From: Bradyrhizobium diazoefficiens
GTDB taxonomy: Bacteria > Pseudomonadota > Alphaproteobacteria > Rhizobiales > Xanthobacteraceae
Assembly: GCF_018131185.1 (NCBI RefSeq)
Contig: NZ_JAFCJE010000005.1
Location: 781,813-845,812, forward strand
Direction: 5' to 3'
DNA length: 64,000 bases
The position numbers and the translations under genes are program-made. The notes below the pieces were generated by a model, which worked only from the letters and a program-made list of their open reading frames with translations, was not told the DNA's origin and ran no database searches. Shown one piece after another: positions 44,888 to 53,441 of this stretch. Position 1 is the stretch's first letter. Each line of letters opens with the position of its first letter.

Positions 44888-45559
44888 TTATTTCGATGCG
44901 GTGGTCTTGTTTTCCATATTGACGACCTGCACGCGGCGGTTGGCCTCCGCCAGCGGCTGGCCCGGATCCTTCAGCTTGCTCTTGCCATAGCCGACGGTGA
45001 CGAGGTCGGTCGCGGAGATGCTGTACTTCTCGACGAGATAGCGCTTGATCGAATCCGCGCGGCGCTCCGACAGATCCTGGTTGTAGGCCTCGCCGCCGGC
45101 GGCGTCGGTATGACCGGCGACCACGAAGGTCGAGCCCTTCAGGTCGGGACTGGTCAGCGCGCGGCCGAGCGCCTGCACCGAGGGCATCGACTTGGCGCTG
45201 ATATTGGCGGAGTTGTAGTCGAAGGTGATCTCGAGGTCGATGTTCGGCTTGTCCTTGGCGGCCAAGGCGATTTCCTCGCGCTCGGTCGACGACAGCGAGC
45301 GTGTCGAGCGGCCGCGCACCGACTGGATCAGCTTGGTCTCGGTCGCGCTCGGCGCGGGCTCGGTCTGCGGGCCAATGGAGAGCCCACGGGTCAGAGGCTT
45401 TTTCGCCGGCGGGGCGAGCGCACGGAGGATCTCGTCCTCGGTGACGTTCTTGCTGTTGCTTTCTTCGCCCGCGAAGGCTGACGAGGCCGGCAGCGACAGA
45501 GCCACGCCGATGGTGATGATGGACAGGATCGCGGTCAGTCCCTTTGCAGCCAGTCTCAT
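44888..45559 (-). CDS. OmpA-family (peptidoglycan-binding) envelope protein
   Basis: 223 residues. A signal peptide (cleavage near SAFAGEE, residue 30), a Pro/Ser linker, and an OmpA C-terminal domain (about 105-220): ITFDYNSANI, GHTDAAGGEAYNQDLSERRA with the Asp and Arg that hold diaminopimelate, and NRRVQV. There is no beta barrel and no lipobox. It lies downstream of the caspase-fold/TPR gene in the same direction with a 143-bp gap. Confidence 0.92.
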   Translation of the reverse strand: MRLAAKGLTAILSIITIGVALSLPASSAFAGEESNSKNVTEDEILRALAPPAKKPLTRGLSIGPQTEPAPSATETKLIQSVRGRSTRSLSSTEREEIALAAKDKPNIDLEITFDYNSANISAKSMPSVQALGRALTSPDLKGSTFVVAGHTDAAGGEAYNQDLSERRADSIKRYLVEKYSISATDLVTVGYGKSKLKDPGQPLAEANRRVQVVNMENKTTASK

Positions 45560-45702
45560 AGCCAGTCCCTCCTGCAGCCAGCTCGCGTGCTTCCAAATTC
45601 GAGCAACAGGCCCCGGAAAAAGACCTGTTGCGGCATCCGCCCATTGGTCTTCCCCGGGCTGTTCAAGGTTCGAGGCCTCGACCGCCTCGAGCCAAAAAAA
45701 TA

Positions 45703-47232
45703 CTAGCGCACTCCGTAGCTTGCGAACTCCTGAACGATGTTCGGATCCATTGCCTTGGCATTGGCGATATCGAGCGCCCCTTCCTGGGCGGAGCCGTTGC
45801 GCTGCTTGGCGAGGCCCCGTCCATAGAGCGAGGAGGTCAGGCGCGGATTGATCTTCAGGGCCGCATCGAAATCGGCGATGGCATTCTTGACCGCGCCGGA
45901 TTTCAGGTTGACGAGCCCCCGGCTATCCAGCGCATCGACGAAGTTGGGCCGCAGCCGCAGCGCCTCGTTGCAATCCTTCAGCGCGCCCTGCAGGTCGCCG
46001 ACGACGGTGCGAGTCCAGCAGCGGTTGTTCAGCGCCTCGACATCCTTGGTGTTGATCCGGAGCGTGTCGTCAAAATCCTTGATGGCGAGGTTGTAGGCGC
46101 CCTTGCTGGCATAGACCTGGCCGCGCCGGTACAGCGCGTTCACGTCGTCCGGATTGGCGGCAATCTTGGAGGTCAGGCTCTTGATCGTGGGATCGTCGGC
46201 CAGGGTGGCGGCACTCGGCCCGCTGTCCGTGCTCGGGGCCGGATCAATCGGTTTCACAGGCAGTGGCGGTGGCGGCGGCGGCAGGGCCGCCTCGACCTGA
46301 GGCTTCGGCGTGGGAGCCGGCGCGGGCGCAGGGGGAGGAGCTGGCGCGGGTGCCGCAGCGGTGTCTGCCGGCTTCGGCGGCGGAGGTGGGGTCGGCGGCG
46401 CGGGCGGCGGAGGATTGTTGGCGACGACCGGCGGCGCGGGAGGCGCAGGCGGCGTGGCCGGTGCGGGACGCGATCCGCCGCCTCCCGGGCTGAACGAGAA
46501 ATCTTCGGCCAATGAAGAGGATATCCACGGCACCTGCTCGCCGCGCGAGGCGCGGGTGACGCCCATCTTGGTGCGGTTCAGCGTCTCCTCGGCCATCAGG
46601 TCGGGGACACGGATTTCCTTCAGGAGTTCCTGGACGAACAGGCTGCGGTCGCCGCCGGCGTCCGAGACCACCGAGGCCAGCGCGGCCGAATACATCACCA
46701 GCGTGCCGTTCGGCGCGATGACCGGGGTCAGGCCGGCCGAGAAGCTGCGGAACCGCCGCTCGAACGGGTTCCGCCTGGAGGCGTCGATCAGCGCGATCTT
46801 CACGCCGGCACCGCGGGTGTTGAGCTCGCCGAGAACGGTCTCGAGGCTGAAACCGTCGCGGCGCACGTCGGATTCCGTCCAGATCTGCGCATCGACCGGT
46901 AGCATGTAGCTCTGGCGCGCCGACTGGATACCGAAGCCGCTGAAGAACACCAGCGCCACCGATCCCGGCTTGATCTTGCCGTAGAGCTTGTCGAAGGCGC
47001 GGCGCATGCCGTCGCCGGTCAGATTCTCCCCGATCTCGACCGCAAAGCCGTCGCGCTTGAGCTCGTCGGCCACGTCGCGCGCATCGTTGATCGGTTCCTT
47101 CAGCGGGGCATCCGCATCGGGATACTTGGCGTTGCCGATGACCAGCGCAAAACGATCCCCGGCCGCAAGCGATGGGGCAGTCGGGACGAGTGAGATGAGC
47201 AAGGGCAGAAGAAAAAAGAAGCGAATTTTCAT
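45703..47232 (-). CDS. Caspase-fold pseudoenzyme with Pro-rich linker and TPRs
   Basis: 509 residues. A signal peptide (about 1-23), a caspase p20-like domain (about 26-245), a Pro/Ala-rich linker (about 250-345) and three to four TPRs (about 365-500; NPDDVNALYRRGQVYASKG, VEALNNRCWTRTVVGDLQGA, VDALDSRGLVNLKSGAVKNA). The catalytic His is replaced by Phe100 (FFSGFG) and the catalytic Cys by Ser152 (DASRRNP). It is a clear paralogue of the gene at 22646. The export signal and TPRs point to a periplasmic scaffold. An OmpA-like peptidoglycan binder follows. Confidence 0.9.
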   Translation of the reverse strand: MKIRFFFLLPLLISLVPTAPSLAAGDRFALVIGNAKYPDADAPLKEPINDARDVADELKRDGFAVEIGENLTGDGMRRAFDKLYGKIKPGSVALVFFSGFGIQSARQSYMLPVDAQIWTESDVRRDGFSLETVLGELNTRGAGVKIALIDASRRNPFERRFRSFSAGLTPVIAPNGTLVMYSAALASVVSDAGGDRSLFVQELLKEIRVPDLMAEETLNRTKMGVTRASRGEQVPWISSSLAEDFSFSPGGGGSRPAPATPPAPPAPPVVANNPPPPAPPTPPPPPKPADTAAAPAPAPPPAPAPAPTPKPQVEAALPPPPPPLPVKPIDPAPSTDSGPSAATLADDPTIKSLTSKIAANPDDVNALYRRGQVYASKGAYNLAIKDFDDTLRINTKDVEALNNRCWTRTVVGDLQGALKDCNEALRLRPNFVDALDSRGLVNLKSGAVKNAIADFDAALKINPRLTSSLYGRGLAKQRNGSAQEGALDIANAKAMDPNIVQEFASYGVR

Positions 47233-47603
47233 AATCAGCGCGGTCCAGCCAAAAAGGCGCCGTTCCCAGCTTGCGCCGCGGCGACCTTAACTTACGCTTC
47301 CTGCATTATCAAACCGGGGACGGGGGGCGTCAACCACTTGGAGATTCGGCGTTATCGCGACGATCGACCGCAACGTCCGGGCGAGTCGCAAGGGCAGTAT
47401 GCGGGCTGTCATGGTTGTGCTCGACGGCATCCGGCTCGATCTTTACCGGCGGGACGTTAGGGCCTTCATGGCGACGAAAATGTGATGGATCGCACATTGA
47501 TGGCCTGCTCGTCGCGCCGCGAGGCGTTTGACCTTTGCAGCGGACAATGGCTTGCTGCGCAGGATCGTCCTGGAAGACCCACTCAGAAAAGCAAGCAAGA
47601 ACC
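47233..47603. other. Divergent intergenic region, 371 bp, no gene seen
   Basis: It separates the caspase-fold/TPR gene from the AHL-lactonase-like gene. The short open frames here have poor codon context. No palindrome above 8 bp or terminator was noticed. Promoters for both flanking genes must lie here. Confidence 0.5.
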
Positions 47604-48410
47604 ATGGGAAACACCTACGAGATTTACGCCCTGCGCTATGCGACGATGTCGCCGCGCACCCCCAGCATGAACTTTCTTCAGCCCGATCCACATGACAGCG
47701 CGGCGCAGGACCTCGACTATTTCGTCTGGCTGATCCGGGGGCACGGCCGCGACATCCTGGTCGACACCGGCTTCAATGCGGAGGAGGCGAGCGCGCGGGC
47801 GCGCAAGCTGACGCTCAATCCGGTCGATGCGCTGGAGCGCTTTGGCGTTGCGGCGTCGAGCATTCGCGACATCATCGTGACGCATCTGCACTACGATCAT
47901 GCCGGCAATCTCGACCGTTTCCCGAAGGCGCGCTTTCATTTGCAGGAGCGCGAGATGGCCTATGCCACCGGCCGCTGCATGTGCAACGGCCTGCTGCGCC
48001 ATCCGTTCTCGGTCGAGCACGTCACGCAGATGGTGCGCCACGTCTATGGCGAGCGTGTCAATTTCTATTCGGGCGACGGCGAGGTCGCGCCCGGCGTCAC
48101 CGTGCATCGCGTCGGCGGCCATTCCGACGGCTTGCAGGTGGTCAAGGTCGAAACCGCGCGCGGGCCGGTGGTGCTGGCATCCGATGCCGCGCATTACTAC
48201 GCCAATCTGCAGCGCAGGAGCCCGTTCCCGATCGTCTACAATGTCGGCGACATGGCGGTGGGCTGGGAGACGATCGAGCGCCTCGCCGGCCACCCCGATC
48301 GATTCATCCCCGGCCACGATCCGATCGTGACGGAGATCTATCCGCGCGCCAGCGACAAGGTCGATGCCTGGGCGCTGCATCTGCCGCCGTCGCGGTCGTT
48401 TGCGACATAG
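47604..48410 (+). CDS. MBL-fold hydrolase, N-acyl-homoserine lactonase-like (AttM/AhlD group)
   Basis: 268 residues. Two-metal motif THLHYDHAGN, later His in VGGHSDG, Asp/His in LASDAAHYY and His in FIPGHDP. The overall layout (start IYALRYATM, Tyr pair in HYY, length about 260-270) matches the quorum-quenching lactonase group, though many relatives act on other lactones. ATG 47604 opens the typical N-terminus. No signal peptide. Confidence 0.82.
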   Translation: MGNTYEIYALRYATMSPRTPSMNFLQPDPHDSAAQDLDYFVWLIRGHGRDILVDTGFNAEEASARARKLTLNPVDALERFGVAASSIRDIIVTHLHYDHAGNLDRFPKARFHLQEREMAYATGRCMCNGLLRHPFSVEHVTQMVRHVYGERVNFYSGDGEVAPGVTVHRVGGHSDGLQVVKVETARGPVVLASDAAHYYANLQRRSPFPIVYNVGDMAVGWETIERLAGHPDRFIPGHDPIVTEIYPRASDKVDAWALHLPPSRSFAT

Positions 48411-48425
48411 GAATGACGGAAGAAG

Positions 48426-48968
48426 CTAATACGCCTGCTTCGCGTCGGCCTCTTCGCTGGTCTGGATCAGGTCGAGGCTCTGCTCGATCTTGCCGAGCAG
48501 CACTGAGAGCTGCTTGCGCTCCTGTGCGGAGAGGCAGGCGAGGATCTCGTCTTCCCGCCGCAGCAATTGCGGGAACAGCTCCTCGTAGAGCACGCGGCCC
48601 TTCTTGGTCAGTTGCAGGCGAAATTCGCGGCGGTCGGCTTCGTTCTCGACCCGCTCGATCAGGTCCTCGTGGAGCAGCGTGGTCACCGCGCGGCTGATGG
48701 TCGATTTGTGCGTGCGGGTGCATTGCGCGATGTACTGCGCGCTGCAGGCATCAACGCGGAACCCGAGCGTGGCGATCACGCGCCAGGCCGGAATGTCGAG
48801 ACCGTGCCGTTCCTGATATTCGACCGAGAGCGCGGAACTGACTTCGGCCGCGAGCCGGTTGAGGCGGAACGGGACGAACTTGAAGAGGTCGAGCCGTGCC
48901 TTTGGCCGTGCGGAAGCCTCATCGGCTTCGCGTGCCTTCAATGCGATATCGCTGGATGTCCTCGCCAA
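48426..48968 (-). CDS. MarR-family transcriptional regulator
   Basis: 180 residues from a TTG at 48968, which has GGAGCG upstream. The frame continues to a GTG at 49025, but that would bury the operator palindrome inside the gene. Winged helix at about 65-130 (YIAQCTRTHKSTISRAVTTLLHEDLIERVE with wing NEADRREFRLQLT), flanked by dimerisation helices. It is divergent from the FAD hydroxylase gene and probably represses it until an aromatic acid binds. Confidence 0.88.
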   Translation of the reverse strand: MARTSSDIALKAREADEASARPKARLDLFKFVPFRLNRLAAEVSSALSVEYQERHGLDIPAWRVIATLGFRVDACSAQYIAQCTRTHKSTISRAVTTLLHEDLIERVENEADRREFRLQLTKKGRVLYEELFPQLLRREDEILACLSAQERKQLSVLLGKIEQSLDLIQTSEEADAKQAY

Positions 48969-49015
48969 GGAGTGCGCTCCGAATTCAGTTGACGGCCGGC
49001 CGGCTCCGGTCCAAA

Positions 49016-49035
49016 ATAGTTGCACGTGAGACTAT
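49016..49035. promoter_or_regulatory. 20-bp imperfect palindrome, predicted MarR operator
   Basis: The left half ATAGTTGCAC and right half GTGAGACTAT match as an inverted repeat at 8 of 10 positions, with perfect outer ATAGT/ACTAT arms. It sits between the divergent MarR and FAD-hydroxylase genes. Size and symmetry fit MarR-family sites of aromatic catabolism. Confidence 0.65.
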
Positions 49036-49077
49036 CTAGCAGATCGGTCCTCTCCTGACCAGAGCCGGGGTTCGTGC

Positions 49078-50703
49078 ATGGCGCAGGCCAAGACACATGA
49101 GGCCAAGACGCATCAGGCCAAAGCCCAGTTCGGCTATCGCCGCCATCCCGATCAGGACCGCGCCAGCCAAAGCCCGGCCGAGCATCCGGTCGTGGTTGTC
49201 GGCGCCGGCCCGGTCGGGCTGTCGCTCGCGATCGATCTCGCCCAGCGCGGCCAGCGCGTCGTCCTTCTGGATGACGCCGACCGCATCGGCGAGGGCTCCC
49301 GCGCGATCTGCTTCTCGAAACGCTCGCTGGAATATTGGGACCGGCTCGGCGTCGGCGACCGCATGGTCGCCAAGGGCGTGGTGTGGAGCGTCGGCCGGAT
49401 CTTCCACGGGGAGTCTCAGCTCTACCAGTTCAACCTGCTGCCCGAAGACGGCCACAAGCGGCCGGCCTTCATCAATTTGCAGCAATACTACGCCGAGGCC
49501 TATCTGGTCGATCGCATCCACGATCTGCCCGAGATCGATTTGCGCTGGCGCAACAAGGTGACGGCGCTGGAGCAGCGCAACGATTCCGCCCTGTTGACGA
49601 TCGAAACGCCGGAGGGCGCCTATCGTCTGCATGCGCAATATCTGATCGCCTGTGATGGCGCGCGGTCCTCGCTGCGGCAGATGGTTGGCGCCGAGTTCGC
49701 GGGACAGGTGTTCGAGGATCAGTTCCTGATCGCCGACGTCAAGATGACCGCGGAATTCCCGACCGAGCGCTGGTTCTGGTTCGATCCGCCGTTCCATGCG
49801 GGACGCTCGGCGCTGCTGCACCGGCAGCCCGACGACGTCTGGCGCATCGATCTCCAGCTCAATCGCTACGCCGATCCCGTTGTCGAAAAGAAGCCTGAAA
49901 ACGTGCGGCCGCGGATCGCACGCATGCTCGGTCACGATAAGTTCGAGTTCGAATGGATCTCGCTGTACAAATTCCAATGCCGGCGGATGGACCGCTTCAT
50001 CCATGGCCGCGTGATTTTCGCCGGCGATTCCGCGCACCAGGTTTCGCCGTTCGGCGCGCGCGGCGCGAACTCGGGACTCGAGGACGCCGAAAATCTCGCC
50101 TGGAAGCTCGACCGCGTGCTACGCGGCACTTCGCCGGTCAGCCTGCTGGAGAGCTATCATGCCGAGCGCAGCATGGCGGCGGACGAGAACATCCGCGAAT
50201 CCACCCGCTCGACCGATTTCATGGCGCCGAACTCGCATCAGGAAGCCCGGCTGCGCAAGGCGGTGTTGTCGCTCGCCAGGGAGACCGAGTTCGGCAAGCG
50301 CATGGTCAATGGCGGACGGTTGTCGGTGCCGTGCAGCTACGATTCGCCGTTGTCGTCGCCGGATGCAGATGTGTGGGGCGGCGGACCTTCTCCCGGCTGC
50401 TCCATGCTTGACGCGCCGATTGCTGAGCAGAGCTATCTGACCGATGCATTCCGGACGGGTGGAACGGACTTTACGCTGCTGTCGTTCAGCAACGGCGCGG
50501 CGATCCCGGGACCCGATGGGGTGAAGGAGATCCGCATCGACGGCGGACGTGCCGATCCCGCGGGCCTCGTCGCAAAGCGCTATCACGCCGAGCCGGGCGC
50601 CGCCTATCTGCTCCGGCCCGACGGCTACGTCGCGGCGCGCTTCCGCCATCCGACGCGGGCTGCGATCGCGGCGGCCCTGTCGCGGGCGCAAGGTCTGAAT
50701 TGA
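49078..50703 (+). CDS. Class A FAD-dependent aromatic hydroxylase
   Basis: 541 residues. The FAD fold VVVGAGPVGLSLAIDLAQ starts near residue 38, after an Ala/Lys/Gln-rich leader of about 35 residues. The DG motif is CDGARSSLRQ and the GD motif is GRVIFAGDSAHQVSPFGARG. The C-terminus is a thioredoxin-like domain as in MhpA/phenol-hydroxylase relatives. It should add a hydroxyl to a phenolic substrate using NAD(P)H. Placement before hmgA and fahA suggests it makes homogentisate or a similar ring-cleavage substrate, for example from a hydroxyphenylacetate; the substrate is inference. Confidence 0.85.
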   Translation: MAQAKTHEAKTHQAKAQFGYRRHPDQDRASQSPAEHPVVVVGAGPVGLSLAIDLAQRGQRVVLLDDADRIGEGSRAICFSKRSLEYWDRLGVGDRMVAKGVVWSVGRIFHGESQLYQFNLLPEDGHKRPAFINLQQYYAEAYLVDRIHDLPEIDLRWRNKVTALEQRNDSALLTIETPEGAYRLHAQYLIACDGARSSLRQMVGAEFAGQVFEDQFLIADVKMTAEFPTERWFWFDPPFHAGRSALLHRQPDDVWRIDLQLNRYADPVVEKKPENVRPRIARMLGHDKFEFEWISLYKFQCRRMDRFIHGRVIFAGDSAHQVSPFGARGANSGLEDAENLAWKLDRVLRGTSPVSLLESYHAERSMAADENIRESTRSTDFMAPNSHQEARLRKAVLSLARETEFGKRMVNGGRLSVPCSYDSPLSSPDADVWGGGPSPGCSMLDAPIAEQSYLTDAFRTGGTDFTLLSFSNGAAIPGPDGVKEIRIDGGRADPAGLVAKRYHAEPGAAYLLRPDGYVAARFRHPTRAAIAAALSRAQGLN

Positions 50704-50710
50704 GGTTTTC

Positions 50711-50935
50711 ATGCCGCTGTCCACCAGCTCCAACTTCGCGCGACCTGACGACGCCTTCCGTGCGATCGCGGAGGCGCATCGTGGTCTCACGGAGGAGCAG
50801 AGCGCCGATCTGGACGCGGCGCTGGTGCTGATCCTCGCCAACCATGTCGGCGACATCGATGTGCTGCGCGAGGCGATCGCCCTCGCCAAGAGGCGCATGA
50901 TCGACGGCCAGCAGCAACAACAGCAACAACAATGA
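50711..50935 (+). CDS. DUF2783 protein with C-terminal poly-Gln tail
   Basis: 74 residues, helical. FARPDDAFRAIAEAHRGLTE and NHVGDIDVLREAIALAKRRM fit the DUF2783 family, which is found beside aromatic FAD hydroxylases; function unknown. It ends in eight consecutive Gln encoded by mixed CAG/CAA. It starts 8 nt after the hydroxylase stop, so it is co-translated, perhaps as a small partner or stabiliser. Confidence 0.85.
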   Translation: MPLSTSSNFARPDDAFRAIAEAHRGLTEEQSADLDAALVLILANHVGDIDVLREAIALAKRRMIDGQQQQQQQQ

Positions 50936-50959
50936 CCCTGTGACCTGAAGGACGAATTG

Positions 50960-51916
50960 ATGGCGAAGAACTTCGCATCCACCGGCGACCTCTCCGAGAA
51001 GACAATCACCTTTTCCGAGATCGGCACCGATCTCTATGCCTTCACCGCCGAGGGCGATCCGAACACTGCGATCATCGTCGGCGACGACGGCTGCCTGGTG
51101 TTCGACGCGCAGGCGACGCCGGCGATGGCGAACAAGGTGATCGAGCGCGTGCGCGCGGTCACCGACAAGCCGATCAAATATGTCGTGCTGTCGCACTATC
51201 ATGCGGTGCGCGTGCTGGGCGCCTCCGCCTACAAGGCGCAAGGCATCGTCGCCTCGCAGGAGACGTACCGCCTGATCGAGGAGCGCGGCCAGCAGGATTG
51301 GGATTCCGAATATGGCCGCTTCCCGCGGCTTTTCCAGGACGCGCAGAGCATTCCCGGCCTGACCTGGCCGACGCTGACCTTCGAAGGCGAGATGTCGATC
51401 TATCTCGGCAAGCGCGAGGTGCGGCTGATGCAGCTCGGGGCCGGCCACACCTCCGGCGACATCGTCGCCTGGGTGCCGGACGCCGAGGTGATGTTCTCCG
51501 GCGACCTCATCGAATATCACTCGGCCTGCTATTGCGGCGATGCGCATTTGCGCGAATGGCCGATGACGCTGAACGAGATCCGCAACTTCAATCCCAAGGC
51601 GATCGCGCCGGGCCGCGGCGATGCGCTCAAGGGCACCGCCACGGTGCGCGAGGCCATTGCCATGACGCGCGACTTCGTCACCTCGCTCTATGGCGCCGCG
51701 GAGATTTCGGTCGCCAAGGGTCGCAGCTTGAAGGAATCGATGGCGGCGACGCGCGAGGTGATGGATCCGAAGTTCAGCAGCTTCGCCATCTACGAGCACT
51801 GCCTGCCGTTCAACGTCTCGCGTGCCTACGACGAGGCGTCGGGAATCGACGACCCCGTGATCTGGACCGACAAGCGCGACCAGGAGATGTGGGCCGCCCT
51901 GCAAGGAGGAGGATAG
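50960..51916 (+). CDS. MBL-fold protein with degenerate metal motif
   Basis: 318 residues. The metallo-beta-lactamase fold is clear (DLYAFTAEGDPNTAIIVGDD, GAGHTSGDIVAW, EVMFSGDLIEY), but the usual HxHxDH reads HYHAVR (Asp to Val, His to Arg). The second metal site therefore lacks its ligands, leaving a mono-metal enzyme or none. ATG 50960 has AAGGACG upstream; a TTG one codon earlier is less likely. It ends 2 nt before hmgA, in one operon. It may act on a pathway intermediate or a thioester. Confidence 0.85.
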   Translation: MAKNFASTGDLSEKTITFSEIGTDLYAFTAEGDPNTAIIVGDDGCLVFDAQATPAMANKVIERVRAVTDKPIKYVVLSHYHAVRVLGASAYKAQGIVASQETYRLIEERGQQDWDSEYGRFPRLFQDAQSIPGLTWPTLTFEGEMSIYLGKREVRLMQLGAGHTSGDIVAWVPDAEVMFSGDLIEYHSACYCGDAHLREWPMTLNEIRNFNPKAIAPGRGDALKGTATVREAIAMTRDFVTSLYGAAEISVAKGRSLKESMAATREVMDPKFSSFAIYEHCLPFNVSRAYDEASGIDDPVIWTDKRDQEMWAALQGGG

Positions 51917-51918
51917 TC

Positions 51919-53265
51919 ATGAACATCAACACCTCGCCTGATCAGATCATCCGCAGCTCGGCGCAAGTCACGCCGGGCTACATGTCCGGCTTCGGCAACA
52001 GCTTCGAGACCGAGGCGTTGCCGGGCGCGCTGCCGATCGGACGCAACTCGCCGCAACGCTGCGCCTATGGGCTCTATGCCGAGCAGCTCTCGGGCTCGCC
52101 CTTCACCGCGCCTCGCGGCAGCAACGAGCGTTCCTGGCTCTATCGCATCCGCCCCTCGGTGAAGCATTCGGGGCGTTTCGAGAAGGTCGATGCGGGCCTT
52201 TGGCGTTCGGCGCCGTGCCACGAATACGATCTGCCGATCGCGCAGATGCGCTGGGATCCGACGCCGCTGCCGAAGGACGACGTGACCTTCGTTCAGGGCG
52301 TGCAGAGCATGACGACGGCGGGAGACGTGAATACGCAGGCCGGCATGGCCGCGCATGTCTATCTCATCACCAAGTCGATGGTGGACCAGCACTTCTATAA
52401 TGCAGACGGCGAACTGATGTTCGTGCTCCAGCAGGGAGGCTTGCGCCTCGTCACCGAGTTCGGCCGCATCGACGCCGAGCCGGGCGAGATCGTGGTGATT
52501 CCGCGCGGTGTCAAGTTCCGCGTCGAGATTCCGAACGGGCCGGCGCGCGGCTATCTCTGCGAGAACTACGGCGGCGCGTTCACCCTGCCGGAGCGCGGGC
52601 CGATTGGCGCCAATTGCCTCGCCAATGCGCGCGACTTTCTCACGCCGGTTGCGTTTTACGAGGATAAGGACACGCCGACCGAGCTTTACGTGAAATGGGG
52701 CGGCTCGCTGTTCAAGACCACGCTGCCGCACTCGCCGATCGACGTCGTCGCCTGGCACGGCAATTACGCGCCCTACAAATACGATCTGCGCACGTTCTCG
52801 CCGGTCGGCGCGATCGGCTTCGACCATCCCGATCCCTCGATCTTCACGGTGCTGACTTCGCCGTCGGAGACGGCGGGCACCGCGAATATCGACTTTGTGA
52901 TCTTCCCCGAACGCTGGATGGTCGCCGACAACACCTTCCGCCCGCCCTGGTACCACATGAACATCATGAGCGAGTTCATGGGCCTGATATACGGTGTCTA
53001 TGACGCCAAGCCGCAGGGCTTCGTCCCCGGCGGCATGAGCCTGCACAATTGCATGCTGCCGCACGGCCCCGATCGCGACGCCTTCGAGCACGCCAGCAAC
53101 GGCGAATTGAAGCCGGTGAAGCTGACCGGGACCATGGCCTTCATGTTCGAGACCCGATATCCGCAGCGCGTCACCGCGCATGCCGCGAACGCATCCACAC
53201 TGCAGGACGATTACGCGGATTGCTGGAAGGGTTTGGAGAAGCGGTTCGATCCGAGCAAGCCGTAG
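51919..53265 (+). CDS. hmgA: Homogentisate 1,2-dioxygenase
   Basis: 448 residues. It opens the ring of homogentisate to maleylacetoacetate with Fe(II) and O2. The iron ligands H346, E352 (WYHMNIMSEF) and H382 (MLPHGPD) keep the spacing of the human enzyme (335, 341, 371 there). The N-terminus YMSGFGNSFETEALPGALP is diagnostic. GGAGGAGGA precedes the ATG. It lies in the operon hydroxylase - DUF2783 - MBL - hmgA, and fahA follows after a repeat. Confidence 0.97.
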   Translation: MNINTSPDQIIRSSAQVTPGYMSGFGNSFETEALPGALPIGRNSPQRCAYGLYAEQLSGSPFTAPRGSNERSWLYRIRPSVKHSGRFEKVDAGLWRSAPCHEYDLPIAQMRWDPTPLPKDDVTFVQGVQSMTTAGDVNTQAGMAAHVYLITKSMVDQHFYNADGELMFVLQQGGLRLVTEFGRIDAEPGEIVVIPRGVKFRVEIPNGPARGYLCENYGGAFTLPERGPIGANCLANARDFLTPVAFYEDKDTPTELYVKWGGSLFKTTLPHSPIDVVAWHGNYAPYKYDLRTFSPVGAIGFDHPDPSIFTVLTSPSETAGTANIDFVIFPERWMVADNTFRPPWYHMNIMSEFMGLIYGVYDAKPQGFVPGGMSLHNCMLPHGPDRDAFEHASNGELKPVKLTGTMAFMFETRYPQRVTAHAANASTLQDDYADCWKGLEKRFDPSKP

Positions 53266-53269
53266 CTTT

Positions 53270-53424
53270 CTTCCCCTCTCCCCCTTGTGGGAGAGGGTGG
53301 CTCGCCGTGCAGCGGCGAGACGGATGAGGGGTTCTCCCAGCACAGAAATCTCTCATTGGAATTCGCGGAGACAACCCCTCATCTGGCGCTTCGCGCCAGG
53401 TTCTCCCACAAGGGGAGAAGGAAG
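53270..53424. repeat. Long inverted repeat, copy 2 of 2
   Basis: Same architecture and near-identical wording as 18087-18244: outer arms CTTCCCCTCTCCCC..TTGTGGGAGA / TTCTCCCACAAGGGGAGAAGG and inner arms GATGAGGGGTT / AACCCCTCATC. It starts 4 nt after the hmgA stop and ends 17 nt before the fahA GTG, so it forms an intercistronic hairpin. Confidence 0.88.
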
Positions 53425-53441
53425 AAAGAATTGAGCCAGAC

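Noticed and set aside
45680..45705. Seven-base A/T run beside an imperfect GC inverted repeat as a terminator
   Set aside because: On the minus strand the T run precedes the stem instead of following it, and on the plus strand the stem is followed by A, so neither strand has terminator order.
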